Positions 43,782 through 52,457 of a stretch of DNA of 64,000 nucleotides are shown in pieces. Position numbers and translations under genes: made by a program. Numbering within the stretch: the stretch's first letter is position 1; each line of letters opens with the position of its first letter. The stretch is from an uncultured Clostridia bacterium. GTDB taxonomy: Bacteria > Bacillota > Clostridia > Christensenellales > Borkfalkiaceae. Under the pieces are notes generated by a model. The model worked only from the letters and a program-made list of their open reading frames with translations. It searched no databases and had not been told where the DNA came from. Location: the NCBI GenBank assembly GCA_934247935.1, contig CAKQKE010000005.1, positions 62,001 to 126,000 on the forward strand. Direction: 5' to 3'.

Positions 43782-45005
43782 CTATTCGCCGTAGTTTTTG
43801 GTCATAATGGTGAGCATCGGCGAATAAATCGCAATGAACATCGCGCCGATAACCAAGCCCATAAGCGCAAGCATAATGGGTTGAATCATTCCCGTTGCCC
43901 TTAAAAGCGAAGTTTCTACAAGCGAATCGAAGAAGTTGGACGATTTTGTCAGAACGCCTTCTACATCGCCTGTTTTTTCGCCCGTTGCTATCATTTGAAT
44001 GAGAAGTTGCGGGAAAATTTTATACTGCTCCATGGCGAACGTCAACGACGCGCCCTGCCTTACGTCGGCAGTTACGCTTTTGAAAATTTTGCAAGCGTAT
44101 CTGTTACCGAGCAAATTACCCACGACCTCTAATGCGTCAGCCATGTTCATACCGCTTGACAAAAGCAACGACATTGATTTTACGAATTTACTTGCAACCA
44201 TGTTGATTTGCACGTTTCTTACAAGCGGCAATTTGTATTTCAATACGTCGAAATAATATTTGCCCTTTTCGGTCTTTAAAGAAATATAAACCAAAAATAC
44301 CAAGCCGACGAATACGTACACGACTTTTAGTCCGTTAGCCATCAGCCAGTCGCTCATTTTAAAGCAAACTTTCGTAATGGGGTTGTATTCGCTTTCTTTT
44401 ATATCCATCTGCGCCAAAGTGTCTTTAAATTTGGGCACGATAAACAAAAGCATCAGACAAACCACCGCGATGAGCATTACGCCCATGATTATGGGGTAAG
44501 AAAGCGCGCCTTTGATTTTACGTTTGGTCACGATTTCCTGATCGTAATAATCGGCAAGAGAAATCAAAACCGCCTCTAAATTGCCCGAAAGTTCGCCGAC
44601 GTAAATCATACTTCTGAAAAACTCGGGGAAAACGCTTTTGTGCTTTTCCATTGCCTTTGAAAGCAACTGTCCTACTTTTACGTCGTCGTAAATTATTGCG
44701 ATCAACGCTTTGAAATACCCCGAAAACTTCTGCTGCTTCAACTGATTTAAACACTCGAGTATGGAAATACCCGCGCAAAGCATGATTGAAAATTGACGGC
44801 AAAACGTGGTGATTTCGCCTATCTGAATTTTACCCGTAACGCTGAAAAAGGGATTAGGGGTTTCGTTTTTAATCGGCTTGCACGAAATAAGATATAAATT
44901 TTGTTGAGCGAGAAGTTTGCGCAGGTCTTTTTCGTCTTCCGCAACAAACGCGCCCGTAAATTTTTTCTTATCTACGTTGACAGCCGTATATTTATATTTA
45001 CGCAA
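43782..45005 (-). CDS. pilC: Type IV pilus inner-membrane platform protein (PilC/GspF)
   Basis: A 407-residue platform protein with the usual two GspF repeats (about 55-180 and 260-385), each containing FCRQFSIMLCAGISILECL or KFVKSMSLLLSSGMNMADAL type motifs, and three membrane segments (about 160-190, 215-240, 380-400). It couples the PilB motor to pilin insertion. The start is TTG at 45005 with AGGAGG five bases ahead. It directly follows the prepilin peptidase gene by nine bases. Confidence 0.95.
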   Translation of the reverse strand: MRKYKYTAVNVDKKKFTGAFVAEDEKDLRKLLAQQNLYLISCKPIKNETPNPFFSVTGKIQIGEITTFCRQFSIMLCAGISILECLNQLKQQKFSGYFKALIAIIYDDVKVGQLLSKAMEKHKSVFPEFFRSMIYVGELSGNLEAVLISLADYYDQEIVTKRKIKGALSYPIIMGVMLIAVVCLMLLFIVPKFKDTLAQMDIKESEYNPITKVCFKMSDWLMANGLKVVYVFVGLVFLVYISLKTEKGKYYFDVLKYKLPLVRNVQINMVASKFVKSMSLLLSSGMNMADALEVVGNLLGNRYACKIFKSVTADVRQGASLTFAMEQYKIFPQLLIQMIATGEKTGDVEGVLTKSSNFFDSLVETSLLRATGMIQPIMLALMGLVIGAMFIAIYSPMLTIMTKNYGE

Positions 45006-45014
45006 AACAACCTC

Positions 45015-45812
45015 CTAAAAAATCGATAAATAAGCATTGGCGACTATCTCGCCTATATATGCGGCGATAATCGACGCCGCGCCCAAAAACGGAGCAAAAG
45101 GATATTCTTTACTTTCCTTATTTCCGTCGTTTTTCCTTTCTTTATAAGATATAACGCCCAGAACCACAGCCGCGACCACGGTCGAAATAAGCACTGCGAA
45201 AAAGTCCGCTTTTATGCCTAAAAACAAGCCGACCACCGTCATAAATTTGACGTCGCCGAAGCCGAGCCCCTCTCTTTTAAACCCGTATTTGCTTATAAAA
45301 TACGTTCCGCCGAAAAACACCGCCGAAAAGCCCATGCCGATAAGGCGCGACTTTACCGAAACGTAAGTATCTGAAAAACAAGCGGCAATGCCGATAAGCA
45401 AAATTATTATATTAAATCTGTCGGGTATGTATTTATGCTCGAAGTCGATAAACGCAACAACCACGCAACACACCGTAAAAAGCATTGCAAGAATAACGTA
45501 AGCATAACCCGTGCGCTTGCTTAAAAATGCGAGTCCCAACCACAAAAACGCGCACAACGTTTCCACTATGACGTATCTCGGGTTGATTTTCTGTTTGCAA
45601 AATCTGCACTTACCGCCCAAAATTATGTAAGACAAAATGGGTATGTTGTCGTACCATTTAATGGGTTTTTGGCATTTTACGCAGTGGGACGCGCCCTTTA
45701 TTATGCTTTCGTTTTTGGGAATCCGGTAAATAAGCACGTTTGCAAACGAGCCGAAACACGCCCCTAAAAGAAACGCCAATATACAAAAAACTATAAACAA
45801 ATATTCTTCCAT
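45015..45812 (-). CDS. pilD: Prepilin peptidase (PilD/GspO)
   Basis: A 265-residue integral membrane aspartic peptidase that cleaves prepilin leaders and methylates the new N-terminus. The methylase part has the zinc site C-x2-C...C-x2-C (HCVKCQKP, CRFCKQ). The catalytic Asp residues are in FIDFEHKYIPD and GLGFGDVKF. About eight hydrophobic segments. It would process the small pilin, the minor pilins and the giant prepilins of this region. Confidence 0.95.
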   Translation of the reverse strand: MEEYLFIVFCILAFLLGACFGSFANVLIYRIPKNESIIKGASHCVKCQKPIKWYDNIPILSYIILGGKCRFCKQKINPRYVIVETLCAFLWLGLAFLSKRTGYAYVILAMLFTVCCVVVAFIDFEHKYIPDRFNIIILLIGIAACFSDTYVSVKSRLIGMGFSAVFFGGTYFISKYGFKREGLGFGDVKFMTVVGLFLGIKADFFAVLISTVVAAVVLGVISYKERKNDGNKESKEYPFAPFLGAASIIAAYIGEIVANAYLSIF

Positions 45813-45821
45813 AATTTTCGA

Positions 45822-46184
45822 TTACTCCGTCGGTTTTGCTCCGTGGATTATTTTTACCGTCTGCCCGCGATAACGCTCGATATACAGTCTCGGGGTGTTG
45901 CCGAGATACACCGTGAAATAATAAGTATCGCCGGTTGAATCGGACTGTCTGTCGATTGTGATGTTTGTGCCGATTGTTGCCGCCGAAGCCGCACCGAAGT
46001 CACCCGCCAACAAATATTCTTCCACCTGAGAAAGACTCAATTCGGTATTGAATTTAGATTTTTCCATTTTAAGCGATTTTACGTCGGACCCCAAGACTCC
46101 TATAGCCGAAACGAGCAAAATCACCACAACCGCCATTAAAACCGCGGCATAACCGAGGATAAAACCCTTTTTATTCTTCTTCAT
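45822..46184 (-). CDS. Minor pilin-like protein lacking Glu5 (GspK/PilX-like)
   Basis: A 120-residue protein with a short leader ending KKNKKG and a pilin-type hydrophobic helix FILGYAAVLMAVVVILL. The fifth residue of the mature form is Tyr, not the usual Glu, as in tip pseudopilins of the GspK type. The C-terminal domain is small (about 75 residues) and ends in a basic strand. It overlaps the upstream prepilin gene by 4 bases, so the three minor pilins are translationally coupled. Tip or initiation role is inferred. Confidence 0.75.
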   Translation of the reverse strand: MKKNKKGFILGYAAVLMAVVVILLVSAIGVLGSDVKSLKMEKSKFNTELSLSQVEEYLLAGDFGAASAATIGTNITIDRQSDSTGDTYYFTVYLGNTPRLYIERYRGQTVKIIHGAKPTE

Positions 46185-46774
46185 AAGTCGTACCTGCTGT
46201 AAAACGCTTTTTGCATTTTTGTTATGCTTTTGTCTTCGTCGTCAACGGCGTATGCGTAAAAACTTTTATTGATTTCGACGTATAAAAAATACTTTGCGCC
46301 GTTTTTATAACCGTTTTCAAACGTTTCGCCGTCCAAAGCGAAATATCCGCCGATTAAATGATAACCGGAATCATAGCAAAACACATATTTGCCGTTGCCG
46401 CCCGCGCCGCTCAACTTTTCTTCTTCAAACATAAATTTGTTTACGTTTTGTTTAAACTGCTGCGAGCCGCCTTTTTTATAACAATCTAAATAATTCGTGA
46501 TTTCGTTTGTGAAAAACGAGGTGTTCGATATCTTTTTATAATTTGACGCGACCGCCAATAAAGTGGTCATCGCCATCATAAACACAACCGTGATAAGCGA
46601 CAATGCAATTACCGTTTCCGCAAGCGAAAAACCATTTTTTTTCTTTACGCTTTTGCCGCTTGTCTCGTCTGCCGTATTTAGCGAAAATTCGTTTGTTTTT
46701 CCGCAACTCTGATATTCGCGCCTATGATTTTCCGCATGTATTAAGCGATTAAAAAACGTTTTCATACCTTTCAT
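46181..46774 (-). CDS. Minor prepilin with an unusually long leader
   Basis: A 197-residue prepilin. The processing motif KKKNG/FSLAETVIALSLITVVFMMAM occurs only at residue 48-49, so the leader is 48 residues, against 6-15 in most prepilins. The start is supported by CCGGAGG seven bases ahead, and no internal start codon with a site is seen. The mature part (about 149 residues) has a globular C-terminus with KYVFCYDSGYHLIGGYFALDGE. It overlaps its neighbours on both sides by 4 bases. Confidence 0.8.
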   Translation of the reverse strand: MKGMKTFFNRLIHAENHRREYQSCGKTNEFSLNTADETSGKSVKKKNGFSLAETVIALSLITVVFMMAMTTLLAVASNYKKISNTSFFTNEITNYLDCYKKGGSQQFKQNVNKFMFEEEKLSGAGGNGKYVFCYDSGYHLIGGYFALDGETFENGYKNGAKYFLYVEINKSFYAYAVDDEDKSITKMQKAFYSRYDL

Positions 46775-47289
46775 ATCGCCTCCGGAATTAACAGCATAAT
46801 TGCGGTTTTGCCGCCGTCGTAAGTCAGTTTAACTTTTATGCCGTCGTCGATGATTTTAAATTTAATATCGTCAAAATCGTCGAGTTTTAGCGACGCGCTT
46901 TTGTTGGTACAGTATAAAGTGTTGTCCGATTTGTCGAAATACATCGACACGAGCGGAGTTTCGGTAAGTCCGCTTCCGGTTGAAGAATTTTTTTCGTAAA
47001 GGCAAACTTTGCCGCCGTAATTGTCGTTTAACATTTCGTCATTATCGCCAATTACCACGAAAGCGTATTTATCTTCAAAATCGTCAAGAGCGACGATTTC
47101 GTTATACCAACCCGAAATTTTATCTTTGCAAAGGGTCAACTGCGTGTAAATTTCGTTGTTGTGATTGGACTTGACTACGTTTTTAGAAACCACGTACACA
47201 AGCGACGATATAAGCGAGACCAGCACAAGCGTAACGGTCATGGAAATGACCATTTCAACCAACGTAAAACCTTTGTTTCGCTTTTTCAT
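46771..47289 (-). CDS. Minor prepilin (GspJ/PilW-like)
   Basis: A 172-residue prepilin: leader MKKRNKG, then FTLVEMVISMTVTLVLVSLISSLVYV with Glu5 intact. The C-terminal domain is mostly beta strands (YAFVVIGDNDEML, PLVSMYFDKSDNTLYC), like minor pseudopilins that form the tip complex. I prefer the ATG at 47289; a TTG two codons upstream is possible since AAGGAG lies ahead of both. First gene of the tightly coupled run of minor pilins, PilD, PilC and PilB. Confidence 0.85.
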   Translation of the reverse strand: MKKRNKGFTLVEMVISMTVTLVLVSLISSLVYVVSKNVVKSNHNNEIYTQLTLCKDKISGWYNEIVALDDFEDKYAFVVIGDNDEMLNDNYGGKVCLYEKNSSTGSGLTETPLVSMYFDKSDNTLYCTNKSASLKLDDFDDIKFKIIDDGIKVKLTYDGGKTAIMLLIPEAI

Positions 47290-47374
47290 TGCCAAAATCT
47301 CCTTATATTTTTTCGAAACGCCCTTATTCTTGATTCCTATTGCACAAGGAAGTAAAAATTGAACCTTTAATTAT

Positions 47375-47421
47375 CGGCCCCTTTGTGTAAAGGGGGCTGT
47401 CACGAAGTGACTGAGGGATTG
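47375..47421 (-). repeat. Dispersed palindromic intergenic repeat, copy 3 (inverted)
   Basis: Reverse complement of the copy at 1147-1193, differing at one or two positions in the loop. Confidence 0.75.
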
Positions 47422-47467
47422 TTTTGTTTAAGTTAAAAATCAGCATATTTTATTAAAATTTGCTTTT

Positions 47468-47520
47468 ACAATCCTTCCGGCACGCGTACCGCGCGCCACC
47501 TTCCTTTGCACAAGGAAGGC
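47468..47520 (+). repeat. Dispersed palindromic intergenic repeat, copy 4
   Basis: ACAATCCTTCCGGCACGCGT, then GCGCGCC and CCTTCCTTTGCACAAGGAAGG. The AACTCAATTCTCGCTCGG motif follows at about 47528, as it does after copy 1. Confidence 0.75.
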
Positions 47521-47654
47521 TTAATAGAACTCAATTCTCGCTCGGCCATCACAAGGAAGGCTTACTATATTGCCGCATTTAAATGTATTGCCGCATTTTA
47601 ACGGCGCAATAAATCTACTCAACGGTGCAATATATCTTCCTTTATTGGAAATTA

Positions 47655-49067
47655 TCAGAAATTATTGCGTTTGTTGTAAGCGTTCATCACGACCGCGCCG
47701 AACATATCCAAATTTTCGGTTAAACTTACGTCGCACTCTTTGTTAGGCTCGAAAAGTTTAAACTCGATGCCGTTGCCCTCTTTGTTTGCCTCGTCGATGA
47801 CAAAAGCGTAATCTTTGGGCAAGTTTACAACCACTTGCGTGGGCGCGGAATAATGCACTCCGCTTTCTATCTGCATTTTCATAAGCAACGCGTGTTTTAT
47901 AAACAAACGGAAGTTTTCGTAAATTACGCCGTTGTGGTCGGTCGGTTCTTCCCTCATCATGTATGCGGGAAGTTTTTTGATTTTACGGGTGTATGCCTTT
48001 ACCTTGGGCGGCTCGGGCTTTTTGACTTCTTCGGTTTGCTCCTGAACCGTTCCGTCGGCAGTCGGCTCGGTTTGTTGCTCGTCCGCCGCCGAAGCCGCAC
48101 CGTTTCCGGTGTTTTCAACGCTTTGAGAAATGCTTGCCGTTTCGCTTTCCACAGCCAATTCCGCTTCGCGCTTGCTGCGCATTTCTTCCACTTCGCTATC
48201 GGAAACGTTTTCGCCGTCGGCGTTTATTTCGTTTAAAGTAATTGCGTTTTCCTCGATTAAATCTTCGTCTTCGTCGCCGCTCATTTCGGTCATCTTTTTC
48301 TTTTTCGCCTTTTCGGTGGCGTTGATTACCGCAATGTTGGCGATATCGTTGTAAACAAGGTTGTTTTCGATTTGAACTTTCGGCAAACTGAAAATCGCAT
48401 AGCCGAATTTAAGTTCCGTCCAACCGCAAGTCTGACCGTTTGACACGGCGACCAATTCGCAACTGCCGCTCTTTAAATCCATGAAGATAAACGAAGTCTT
48501 TTTAAGTTTCGGCATGAAATAAAGCGCGGAGTTGATTATCGCATTGGCGGCGTAAGTCGATTCTTTAACGTAAAGTTTGTTGACGGAAAGCGCCTTGTAA
48601 ACAGTGTTTAAAAGCGACTTGTTGACCATTATTATTTCATAAGAAACGTTGGACTTGTTGCTGTCGAGCAAAATATAGTTGAACTTGTAATCATTATAGA
48701 AAAAGTACAACTCTTTCATTTGTGTTTCGAGCGCGACCATTTGTTGGGCTTTTTTGATTGCGGGTATCGTCAGAATATCAGTGCCGATGAAATTGTCGGG
48801 AAGCACGATATACACCGCAAACGACGAATCGAAATGCTGATTGTTTATGTACTCGGTAAAGTCGTTGCACGTCAAAATAGCCTCCCAATCGCCCTTTAAA
48901 AACAGCGACTGATCGACGGGAATATAATCGACCTTGCAATCGTTGAAGTTTGTGCCTAAAAAGCGCATTATCTTCAAGTTGTAATTAAGCCTGTCGAAAC
49001 CGATTATTAAACTGAGTTGTTTTGCGTTGAACCTTGGTCCAAAATTAAATAATTCGTTTAAATCCAT
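47655..49067 (-). CDS. Divergent PilM-like actin-fold protein
   Basis: A 470-residue protein that looks like a PilM (FtsA-type actin fold) cytoplasmic pilus component: LIIGFDRLNYNLKIMRF at the N-terminus, a YAANAIINSALYFM-type central motif, then FIFMDLKSGSCELVAVSNGQTCGWTELKFGYAIFSL, the usual ATP-phosphate strand pair. A Glu/Ser/Thr/Ala-rich, probably disordered insert of about 120 residues (about 250-370) splits the fold before a C-terminal part with YENFRLFIKHALLMKMQIE. No PilN or PilO follows. Assignment rests on position next to the pilus genes and on weak motif similarity. Confidence 0.6.
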   Translation of the reverse strand: MDLNELFNFGPRFNAKQLSLIIGFDRLNYNLKIMRFLGTNFNDCKVDYIPVDQSLFLKGDWEAILTCNDFTEYINNQHFDSSFAVYIVLPDNFIGTDILTIPAIKKAQQMVALETQMKELYFFYNDYKFNYILLDSNKSNVSYEIIMVNKSLLNTVYKALSVNKLYVKESTYAANAIINSALYFMPKLKKTSFIFMDLKSGSCELVAVSNGQTCGWTELKFGYAIFSLPKVQIENNLVYNDIANIAVINATEKAKKKKMTEMSGDEDEDLIEENAITLNEINADGENVSDSEVEEMRSKREAELAVESETASISQSVENTGNGAASAADEQQTEPTADGTVQEQTEEVKKPEPPKVKAYTRKIKKLPAYMMREEPTDHNGVIYENFRLFIKHALLMKMQIESGVHYSAPTQVVVNLPKDYAFVIDEANKEGNGIEFKLFEPNKECDVSLTENLDMFGAVVMNAYNKRNNF

Positions 49068-49711
49068 AATAACACCTTTTAAGTATTATAACATATTTCG
49101 CATAATAATAGTATATATTATATAATATTTTTTAAATAAAGTATAGTAAAAATTTAATTTTTTCGGGTTTTGGGGTAAATTTTACACTAATATAAGTGTA
49201 TTTTGAGTGACGGTTGATAAAATAGAAAGGAATTTTAACGGCTAAACAACTTGATTTTAAGTGGTTATTTGTTGGTTTAATATGATTTTGCGTGGTTTTT
49301 AAGTGGCTTTGAGTGATATTTTGAGCAAATATCGCCTCCTCCTTTGGGGAGAGTGGATTTTATAAGCAAAGCGAATAAAATACAAGAAAGGTCTTGCCCT
49401 TTGCTCACTTTTGGCGCAATATTGACCGCTATTTCGGCTATGCCGATATTTTCCTCGGCGGGAAAAGCAAAAAACCACGTCGTGGAAAACAAAAAATATT
49501 GCTATACTCTTTTAATAACAGCCGACTTTACAGCACACGTATGCGCCAAACCGCACAGAAACAACATTTTTAAAGACTATAAATCACCAAAAACTAATTG
49601 GTTATTCAACTAAAAATATCTGCTAAAAATAAAACACAAAAAAACACGGGGCGATATTTAAATCACCCCGTGTTTGATTTTTAAATTTTTATTGTTTAAT
49701 CTTATTAAGGA
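49068..49711. other. Intergenic stretch between the PilM-like and small pilin genes
   Basis: No convincing gene. From 49320 to 49500 both strands are open for 70-90 codons, but without ribosome sites or recognisable products; it looks like a non-coding repeat unit. A terminator lies at 49642. Confidence 0.45.
49642..49675 (-). terminator. Terminator after the small pilin gene
   Basis: Stem AAACACGGGG/CCCCGTGTTT with an inner A/T pairing, followed by a T-run on the minus strand. It separates the pilin transcript from the PilM-like gene. Confidence 0.8.
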
Positions 49712-50263
49712 TTAGCCGCCTGTTGCATTCGAACCAGAGAACCACCAAACAGATGCAGTAACATTATCAACAGTTGCCCCAGTGGGAGTAATAAATGAAT
49801 AATTAAGAGGAAGTGAAGTTGCCGTGCTAGTTGCCGTCCAAGCAGCAGTTTCGCCCTTTCCTGTAACTGTAATTCCACTCATAGCGAAAACCACACCACT
49901 TAAAACAGAATTAGTTGAACCACCTTTAAGAACTTCTTTGCCTTGTTTTTGAACAAGCGCACCATCTTTGTATTCAAATATATAAGTAGAATTATCTAAA
50001 GTTAATGTTTTAGCCTCATAGTTCGTCTTGCCAGTAAATACAACAACCCAACCATTTGCAAGATTTGCAGTGTTTCCATTGTCTGCTTGAGAAATAGTAT
50101 AACTATCGATTGCACTCTTTGCATTAGAGAAAGCAGCAGTATCTTTAGAGTTTTGGATAACGTTGCCGAAGGTGGGGATAAGTACTGCTGAAAGAATTGC
50201 AATAACAGCAATTACGATTACAAGTTCTACAAGAGTAAAACCTTTCTTCAATGATTTTTTCAT
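49712..50263 (-). CDS. Type IV pilin, probable major subunit
   Basis: A 183-residue prepilin with leader MKKSLKKG and the classic FTLVELVIVIAVIAILSAVLIPTFGNVI helix, Glu5 intact. The C-terminal domain is Gly/Ser/Thr-rich with few charges and no Cys pair, ending SGSNATGG. AAGGAG precedes the ATG. Codons are T- and A-ended far more than in the neighbouring pilus genes, as expected for a strongly expressed or recently diversified subunit. It lies 78 bases after the first beta-helix-like lipoprotein gene and has its own terminator. Confidence 0.92.
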   Translation of the reverse strand: MKKSLKKGFTLVELVIVIAVIAILSAVLIPTFGNVIQNSKDTAAFSNAKSAIDSYTISQADNGNTANLANGWVVVFTGKTNYEAKTLTLDNSTYIFEYKDGALVQKQGKEVLKGGSTNSVLSGVVFAMSGITVTGKGETAAWTATSTATSLPLNYSFITPTGATVDNVTASVWWFSGSNATGG

Positions 50264-50341
50264 TTTTTGTCTCCTTTTTTTACCTTTTTTGGTGTAAATA
50301 TTTTTAACGCAATTTGCGTTATAAACAAAATTAAACAGGTT

Positions 50342-52114
50342 TTATGCGGTATAAGCAAGGTTTAAAGTTGTTTTTGCGTCCCTTGCATAGCCGATTACTT
50401 TACCGTTATTATCAAGTGCGACAACGGTAAGCGTAGCAGACTTAACGTTGATACTTTCGCACACGCCTTTACAGTTGTATATAAGTCTACCATCTTTAAG
50501 TCCGATTGCCCTACTGCCGTAAGTCGCGTCTTCAAACAATTCGTTCGACAATGGATCGCACTCTATTTTTAAAAGTTGTTGACCTATAAGTTTTCCGCCG
50601 ACAAGCGTTTCGGTTGACGGCATTACGTAAGTAAACGTACCGCCTTTGCCGAGCGTCGCCATTAAGCCTTGTATATAAATTTTATACCTTGCCACATTGT
50701 CCGCAATCGAACTGTCGGGAGTGACCGATATGCGATTGTTTGCTTTGTCGATACTCAATGAAAGTTGAGTAATTGAAGAATCGATTTGGTTTTCAACAGT
50801 TACGCCCGTTTGCGTCAAGGAAGTACCCGTTGTGGAATGAACGGTGGGATACACGTTTTCGCCCACGTTGGACACAATTTCCGCCGAAGATAAAATTTTG
50901 CAATCTTTATATTCGAGCATCGAATTTGCGTAAGATTGAGCAAGTTCGGCTGTTTTGGTAAGCGTGCCCTGATTGGAAATCGTGGTAAACACGCCGATTG
51001 AGTTTTGACCCGAACCCTCGATTCGTCCGCCGAAAGTGCAATTTTTAAACTTCATCGAGTTGACTTTGCCGTGACCGAGCACCGTGACGAAACCGCTTAC
51101 CGCAGAAGTGCGCGGATAAGTGTTCATCATTGCGACCGTGGAAGAACAATTTTCAAAAACAATGGATTTGCAAGCAATATTGTTGTCGTAGCCGAGTTTG
51201 TTCATAAACGCGCCTACCCAGGAAGTGCCGCAAAGTCCGTAGTTCTGATAGCCGCTTATATGCACGTTTTTAAATGCGATTTCTGCATCGTAGCCATTGT
51301 TGCACGCTATGGAAAATACCGGAGAATAGCCCTCTGTAGAGGCAAACTCGATATTAAGGTTTTTCATTTCAAATCTTCCGTTTGTGGAAGAAGAAATACA
51401 ACCGAACAACTCGTTGTCTTTATTGGCGGGACTGCCGTCGTACTTGTACGCCGCGCCGAGATTTTTTAAAGTGTAATTGTACGCGGTTGTGCCGATTTGT
51501 CCGTCGATTACGCCCGCCCACGCTTTGGTCTTTAAATTATCTATGCCGCCGTCGAGTTGCTTTATGTCGCAACCGGCGTTTGCCGATTTCAAGGTTTCAC
51601 CCGTAAAATCAATGTCGTTGGTAATTTTGTAGTACCTGAACGTTTTTGCGTCAAGCATATGTTGGAAATGCTCTACTGTGGAAACAAGGTATGGATTGTA
51701 CTGCGTTCCGTCGCCGCCGCCGAACTTTTCGCTCGGGTCGATAACGGTGTAATCGAACGACAGTTTAAGTCCGTCGTATTCGATTGTCGCTATTCTCGTG
51801 CCGGTGTATTGAGTGTTGAAGCCGCTGATTTTTATTTCCGCGGTCTTGACTTCGCCGTCGCCCACGTCATAAGTGAGTTTGTCGTTTTCGTAAGTAATGT
51901 AAACGGTTTTTTTGCCGCCCGACTGCTCGCTGTATACCGCCTCGATTTTAAAGGTCAAGTCCTCTTTTAAAACAAACGTCGTCTGCGGTTTGTCGATAAA
52001 CTGAATTTTCTCAATCGTCAATAAATCTACTTCACTGCAACCGACGGTAAACGCCGCCAAAGAAAGTGCAAAAATTATTGCCGATATAAGCGTGATGATT
52101 TTTTTGATTTTCAC
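50342..52114 (-). CDS. Pilus-associated beta-helix-like lipoprotein 1
   Basis: A 590-residue lipoprotein. Signal peptide with lipobox FTVGC (Cys 26); an Ig-like domain (about 30-130) ending LKLSFDYTVIDP; the hinge GGGDGTQYNPYLVSTVEHFQHML that starts a right-handed beta-helix-like region (about 135-440, with repeated FKNVHISG, FENCSSTV, FKNCTFGG rungs); and a C-terminal domain with a C-x3-C pair in LIYNCKGVCESI. Two paralogs (57750, 62101) share this plan. Start is GTG at 52114 after AAGGAG. It pairs with the giant prepilin gene upstream. The role is unknown; surface binding is likely. Confidence 0.85.
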   Translation of the reverse strand: MKIKKIITLISAIIFALSLAAFTVGCSEVDLLTIEKIQFIDKPQTTFVLKEDLTFKIEAVYSEQSGGKKTVYITYENDKLTYDVGDGEVKTAEIKISGFNTQYTGTRIATIEYDGLKLSFDYTVIDPSEKFGGGDGTQYNPYLVSTVEHFQHMLDAKTFRYYKITNDIDFTGETLKSANAGCDIKQLDGGIDNLKTKAWAGVIDGQIGTTAYNYTLKNLGAAYKYDGSPANKDNELFGCISSSTNGRFEMKNLNIEFASTEGYSPVFSIACNNGYDAEIAFKNVHISGYQNYGLCGTSWVGAFMNKLGYDNNIACKSIVFENCSSTVAMMNTYPRTSAVSGFVTVLGHGKVNSMKFKNCTFGGRIEGSGQNSIGVFTTISNQGTLTKTAELAQSYANSMLEYKDCKILSSAEIVSNVGENVYPTVHSTTGTSLTQTGVTVENQIDSSITQLSLSIDKANNRISVTPDSSIADNVARYKIYIQGLMATLGKGGTFTYVMPSTETLVGGKLIGQQLLKIECDPLSNELFEDATYGSRAIGLKDGRLIYNCKGVCESINVKSATLTVVALDNNGKVIGYARDAKTTLNLAYTA

Positions 52115-52455
52115 TTTACGTCTCCTTTAATTTGATTTTAAGCGGCTTAATTTTACTTATAAACGTGTTTTCAGCGTGTTTATAAGCGCGTTTTGATTGC
52201 GTTTGCTGTTTAAAAACGCTTTTTTAACACGTTTTTAGCGTCGCTTGGAGACTTTCGTCTTTTATTTTATAATGAATATGTTGTAATGTTTTGTGTTTGT
52301 AAGTTTGCACCATGTGGTTTACCGTGAAACAGGTTTGCCCGCAAACCCTTTTGCGGACAAAGGGTGCACCCTTGCGATTTTTTTAATTTTTATATATCGA
52401 CGTTTTAGCGATTTTATCGCGTTTCTGTCACTTTTACACAATACGTATTGCGTAA
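52115..52455. other. Intergenic stretch between giant prepilin 1 and lipoprotein 1
   Basis: No gene is seen. It holds a 14-base perfect palindrome AAGGGTGCACCCTT (about 52361-52374) next to a CCGCAAA/TTGCGG hairpin, and a TACGTA palindrome at 52432. Confidence 0.5.
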
Positions 52456-52457
52456 TC
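52432..52457. repeat. TACGTA-centred palindrome, copy 4
   Basis: TTTTACA-CAATACGTATTG-CGTAATC, touching the stop codon of giant prepilin 1; same family as 2025 and 39789. Confidence 0.5.

Larger units (their letters stand above)
47290..47654. other. Intergenic stretch with two dispersed repeats
   Basis: No gene is seen. It holds inverted and direct copies of the ACAATCC repeat (47375-47421, 47468-47520) and short TATTGCCGCATTT repeats near 47570. Confidence 0.6.

Noticed and set aside
49277..49613. Two overlapping ORFs on opposite strands (71 and 89 codons)
   Set aside because: No ribosome site or recognisable domain; the antiparallel open frames look like a non-coding repeat.
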